This document shows positions 6,583 through 9,246 of a DNA stretch of 9,246 bases, one piece after another. The stretch is taken from the NCBI GenBank assembly GCA_026415985.1, contig JAOAGA010000066.1, positions 1 to 9,246 of the forward strand, given 5' to 3'. The notes beneath the pieces are model-generated. The model saw only the letters and a list, made by a program, of their open reading frames with translations, was not told where the DNA came from and searched no databases. Position 1 is the first letter of the stretch, and the number at the start of each line of letters is the position of its first letter. Source of the DNA: Pseudomonadota bacterium. Its GTDB lineage: Bacteria > CALINM01. A program made the position numbers and the translations under genes.

Positions 6583-9246
6583 TCAAACCTTTATTAGCTT
6601 AACCTTAGTGTCATAGAATGAGACACTTCCACCAACGGGGTCAAGCATACAGGTATTTTTCAGATAGGGGTCAATCCACATCGCAGCGTTGGCATTAAAG
6701 CCAGTTGCCCTTTTTGGATCTCCCTTTATCACCTTACCATCAATCATTAAATCAGATGCGCCAGTTGCCCAATGTCCATGTCCAATGGTAAATGTTACTA
6801 CACCGGGCTGAATTGTCTCGGTTACAAAGATTTTACCAATTATCTCCATCTTCTTGCCGTTTTTAAGATCCCAGATACCATCTGGATTGGTAGCAGAAAC
6901 TATTTTTGCCCTATCACCCGATTTAAAGCCATATTTTTCTGCATCCTTTTTATTGATAACTATGTAGTTTTCCGGATAAATCTCGTAAAGCCAGTAATCA
7001 ACAATTGTTCTTGATTTTGTCTGTGTTACGTCCCTTTGGGTTATGAGAAAAAGATCATATCCATCGGTTAGTCCCGCTTCTTTAGGAGATTTACCTAAAG
7101 CAGTTAAAACCGGTATATAAACCCCATATCCGGGATTTGATTTACCCGTAAAGGAGTTTTTGGTTTCTGCAGTCTTTTCCTGATATAAGTTGATAAGCTT
7201 ACCATACTTGTTTGAAACCTGCTCACCCTTATACTGGTCTTTGTAGTCCTGATACCTTCCGCCTCTGTTAAGAACATAGATAACCTTCTTCCAGTTGGGT
7301 CCGCAAAGCTTCTCCCATCTTTCTGGGTTGAAAACCGTTTTAGGAAGGTGCTTACGGGACTCATAAAAAAGCTTAACCTCTTTCTCATCGGCATCGGGAA
7401 CGGGAGTTCCATCTGTTGCCACATTGGCAGTCATCATTATATAGAAGTCATCAAACCTTGTAAAATCCTGACCCTCACCAAAACCGTTTTTACCAAACCC
7501 TGATAAACCTAACTTTTCTGCAAGAGCCATCAGGAATGTCTCAAAGCATATTGGTTGCTCTTCTCCAAAGACTTTAACAGTATCAGTCATTGGGGCTATG
7601 ACAGGCTGTCTTATTGGCTGAACCTTTGCAGGCATATTGGGATGTGTTCCCTGAAACTCCCATCTTTCAAGGAAAGACAGGTCTGGTATTATATAATCCG
7701 CATACATCGATGTCACACCTACAAGTATATCCGATGCCACATAGAGCGGAACTTTTTCTAAATTAGCAAGGATGCTATTGTTCGTCTGACCAGCAGGAAG
7801 GGCATAATTTGGCGCTCCCATGTAAGAAAAAACAGCCTTCACTGGATAGGGATACTGATCTTCTATGGATGGTAAAATCTCTTCATAAATATCGCTTGCA
7901 AGAGGCCACCAGTTTCTTTTTGCAGGATAGCCTTCAAAGAGAGTTGTATCCTCATATTTTACCTCATGCCTTATTATACTGATACCAAAGGCGGTTGTTT
8001 TCTTAGGTGTCATTTTTGAGAGATTGAAAGGCTGGCCTTCCCTTGTGCCCGATTGGCTATAAGTAGATGGAGCAATTGATCCACCTTTCCAGTCATAGTT
8101 ACCTATGAGCATGTTTATGGTATTTGCTAAGGAAACAGTATAAAAACCATTGGTATGCTGAGCAATTCCTCTATGGACATCTACCCCCGCCTTTTTGCCG
8201 TGACTTGTTAGCTCCTTCGCAACCCAGATGAGATCATCTTTATTAACCCCGCAGATACTTGCCCATTCATCAAGACTCTTTTTATTTACTTCCTCATAAA
8301 TTATCTGTAAGCCTGTCTTAACCTTAATCCCATTTAACTCTGTATTAACAAACAAATCACCCACAACCGCCTCTTTCTCATCATTTGGATCAACCGCAAC
8401 AGGCTTCCCATCCTTTAAAACAACCATGTATTCCAAATCATACTCTTTGCCGTCCTTATCCTTCACCTTATCAGGACCCTTTAAACCAATCTCGTGGGCC
8501 CTTAAAAGCTTACCTGGCTTGCCTTTGTCATCAAGTTTTACAAGCCATGTGGCGTTTGTCCAGGTTGGCTCACCTGCTTTTTTTGCCGATGCCTTATTAG
8601 CACATTCTAAATACTTTGCATCATACTTTTTATTATCAATAATCCACTTAATTATTGCCGAAAACAAAGCACCATCTTCACCGGGCTTTACAGGAAGATA
8701 CTTTTCTGCCTTCGCTGCCAACTTGCTAAACCTTGGATCTGCAACAGCAATCTTTGTCTTTCCCGATGTAATATTCGGTGTAAGCCTAACGCCTCTGTTG
8801 GTAGGACCATAATTGGCATCAAAAAGATTAGAGCCCACAAATAATACAAACTCTGAATTTTCAGTATCGATCTGCCAGTAAAATTTCAGTCCACCGCTGA
8901 ATTTATTGTAAACATACTGCTCGCTTGCTGCCTTGCTTGCGAAATACAAAGAGCCCTGACAGACAGTTGTATGGCCATGAGCATTTGTAGTACCAAAATA
9001 GTCCACAAAAAATCTCCTGAAGAACTCACTCCTGCCAGCCTTTTTTCTGCCCCAGAAATAGACAACCTGGTTGTTCTTGGGACCTAAATCTGGATGATCG
9101 GGATCTATCAAATACTTTAGTTTGTCAGGATGTTTTTGCTTAAACTCTGCTACTGCTGTTTTTTTATCCTTTGCTTTGTAAATCTTTTCTACCTCTTCGC
9201 TTAACTCCTTTGCAATCTTCGGGTCCTTCAAGACATAGAGTTCTTT
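6583..9246 (-). CDS. TtrA-like molybdopterin oxidoreductase catalytic subunit, N-terminus outside window
   Basis: This is the large catalytic subunit of a CISM-family respiratory enzyme binding Mo-bis(pyranopterin guanine dinucleotide). The frame is open to the right edge (codons K-E-L-Y-V precede the TTG at 9231), so that TTG is internal and 887 residues are visible. The twin-arginine signal and N-terminal 4Fe-4S cysteines expected for this class would lie further upstream. Visible are the probable Mo-ligand cysteine in HGHTTVCQGS (about residue 96), GRSEFFRRFFVDYFGT before it, SHGKKAGVDVHRGIAQHTNG (about 345-365), DLSFLERWEFQGTHPNMP (about 515-535), YVLNRGGR, and a C-terminal dinucleotide-binding domain from about 725, ending DPVGGSVSFYDTKVK. 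From remembered family patterns this is closest to TtrA/SrrA-type reductases of tetrathionate, other sulfur compounds or selenate/arsenate. The substrate cannot be settled here. Partner Fe-S and membrane subunits are not in the window. A terminator follows. Confidence 0.88.
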   Translation of the reverse strand, partial: KELYVLKDPKIAKELSEEVEKIYKAKDKKTAVAEFKQKHPDKLKYLIDPDHPDLGPKNNQVVYFWGRKKAGRSEFFRRFFVDYFGTTNAHGHTTVCQGSLYFASKAASEQYVYNKFSGGLKFYWQIDTENSEFVLFVGSNLFDANYGPTNRGVRLTPNITSGKTKIAVADPRFSKLAAKAEKYLPVKPGEDGALFSAIIKWIIDNKKYDAKYLECANKASAKKAGEPTWTNATWLVKLDDKGKPGKLLRAHEIGLKGPDKVKDKDGKEYDLEYMVVLKDGKPVAVDPNDEKEAVVGDLFVNTELNGIKVKTGLQIIYEEVNKKSLDEWASICGVNKDDLIWVAKELTSHGKKAGVDVHRGIAQHTNGFYTVSLANTINMLIGNYDWKGGSIAPSTYSQSGTREGQPFNLSKMTPKKTTAFGISIIRHEVKYEDTTLFEGYPAKRNWWPLASDIYEEILPSIEDQYPYPVKAVFSYMGAPNYALPAGQTNNSILANLEKVPLYVASDILVGVTSMYADYIIPDLSFLERWEFQGTHPNMPAKVQPIRQPVIAPMTDTVKVFGEEQPICFETFLMALAEKLGLSGFGKNGFGEGQDFTRFDDFYIMMTANVATDGTPVPDADEKEVKLFYESRKHLPKTVFNPERWEKLCGPNWKKVIYVLNRGGRYQDYKDQYKGEQVSNKYGKLINLYQEKTAETKNSFTGKSNPGYGVYIPVLTALGKSPKEAGLTDGYDLFLITQRDVTQTKSRTIVDYWLYEIYPENYIVINKKDAEKYGFKSGDRAKIVSATNPDGIWDLKNGKKMEIIGKIFVTETIQPGVVTFTIGHGHWATGASDLMIDGKVIKGDPKRATGFNANAAMWIDPYLKNTCMLDPVGGSVSFYDTKVKLIKV

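Noticed and set aside
6772-7014. Plus-strand open frame of 80 codons
   Set aside because: Shadow of the oxidoreductase C-terminal domain on the opposite strand, with no independent support.
7104-7424. Minus-strand open frame of 106 codons in another frame of the oxidoreductase
   Set aside because: Overlaps the oxidoreductase gene, whose own frame encodes recognisable domains throughout. I see no sign of a frameshift into this frame.
7555-7761. Plus-strand open frame of 68 codons
   Set aside because: Antisense to the conserved ERWEFQGTHP region of the oxidoreductase. The product shows no motif.
8385-8812. Two overlapping plus-strand open frames (71 and 128 codons)
   Set aside because: Both are antisense to the oxidoreductase in a Lys/Gly/Asp-rich stretch. 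Their Ser/Pro/Leu-rich products are what complementary reading of such codons gives.
9229-9231. TTG as the start of the oxidoreductase
   Set aside because: In-frame sense codons continue to the window edge, and known relatives have a cofactor-binding N-terminal region before this point. The gene is cut by the edge.
1-9246. Search for CRISPR arrays, tRNA or rRNA genes, insertion sequences and toxin or defence genes
   Set aside because: Nearly all of the window is explained by well-recognised respiratory genes. No direct-repeat arrays, terminal inverted repeats with transposase, or RNA gene motifs were seen by eye.

Overview
The window carries two transcription units, both read leftward on the minus strand. 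From about 6440 down to base 1 lies a compact respiratory complex I operon in the order nuoA-nuoB-nuoC-nuoD-nuoH-nuoI-nuoJ-nuoK-nuoL. nuoL is cut by the window start after 586 codons, so nuoM and nuoN presumably follow outside. From 6583 to the right edge is the 3' part (887 codons visible) of a large molybdopterin oxidoreductase of the complex iron-sulfur molybdoenzyme (CISM) class, most like TtrA-type (tetrathionate / sulfur-compound / oxyanion) reductase catalytic subunits. Its N-terminus is outside the window.

The most informative point about the nuo operon is what it lacks. nuoD is followed after 10 bases by nuoH, with no nuoE, nuoF or nuoG between them. The locus therefore encodes only the quinone-reducing Q module and the proton-pumping arm, the 11-subunit type of complex I, and not the NADH-oxidising module. 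The residues needed for the retained functions are visible: four Cys of cluster N2 in NuoB, two 4Fe-4S motifs in NuoI, the quinone-head-group His and Tyr in NuoD, and the charged membrane residues of NuoH, NuoK and NuoL. Electron input must come from another donor or from subunits encoded elsewhere.

The nuo genes overlap or are spaced by 0 to 12 bases, and most ribosome-binding sites lie in or beside the stop codon of the gene before, as expected for a translationally coupled operon. Two genes (nuoA, nuoH) are best started at GTG codons with strong Shine-Dalgarno sequences. The 211-base gap between the oxidoreductase and nuoA holds an intrinsic terminator for the oxidoreductase, a 9-bp-arm inverted repeat, and a good sigma-70-like promoter for nuo whose spacer contains a run of nine T.

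The organism looks like a low-GC, anaerobically respiring bacterium that uses sulfur compounds or other oxyanions and feeds a (mena)quinone pool. The 11-gene nuo layout beside a TtrA-like enzyme would fit Deferribacterota or a similar lineage, but that placement is an inference from memory of such gene layouts and was not tested. I found no RNA genes, CRISPR arrays or mobile elements, and no reading frame interrupted inside the window.
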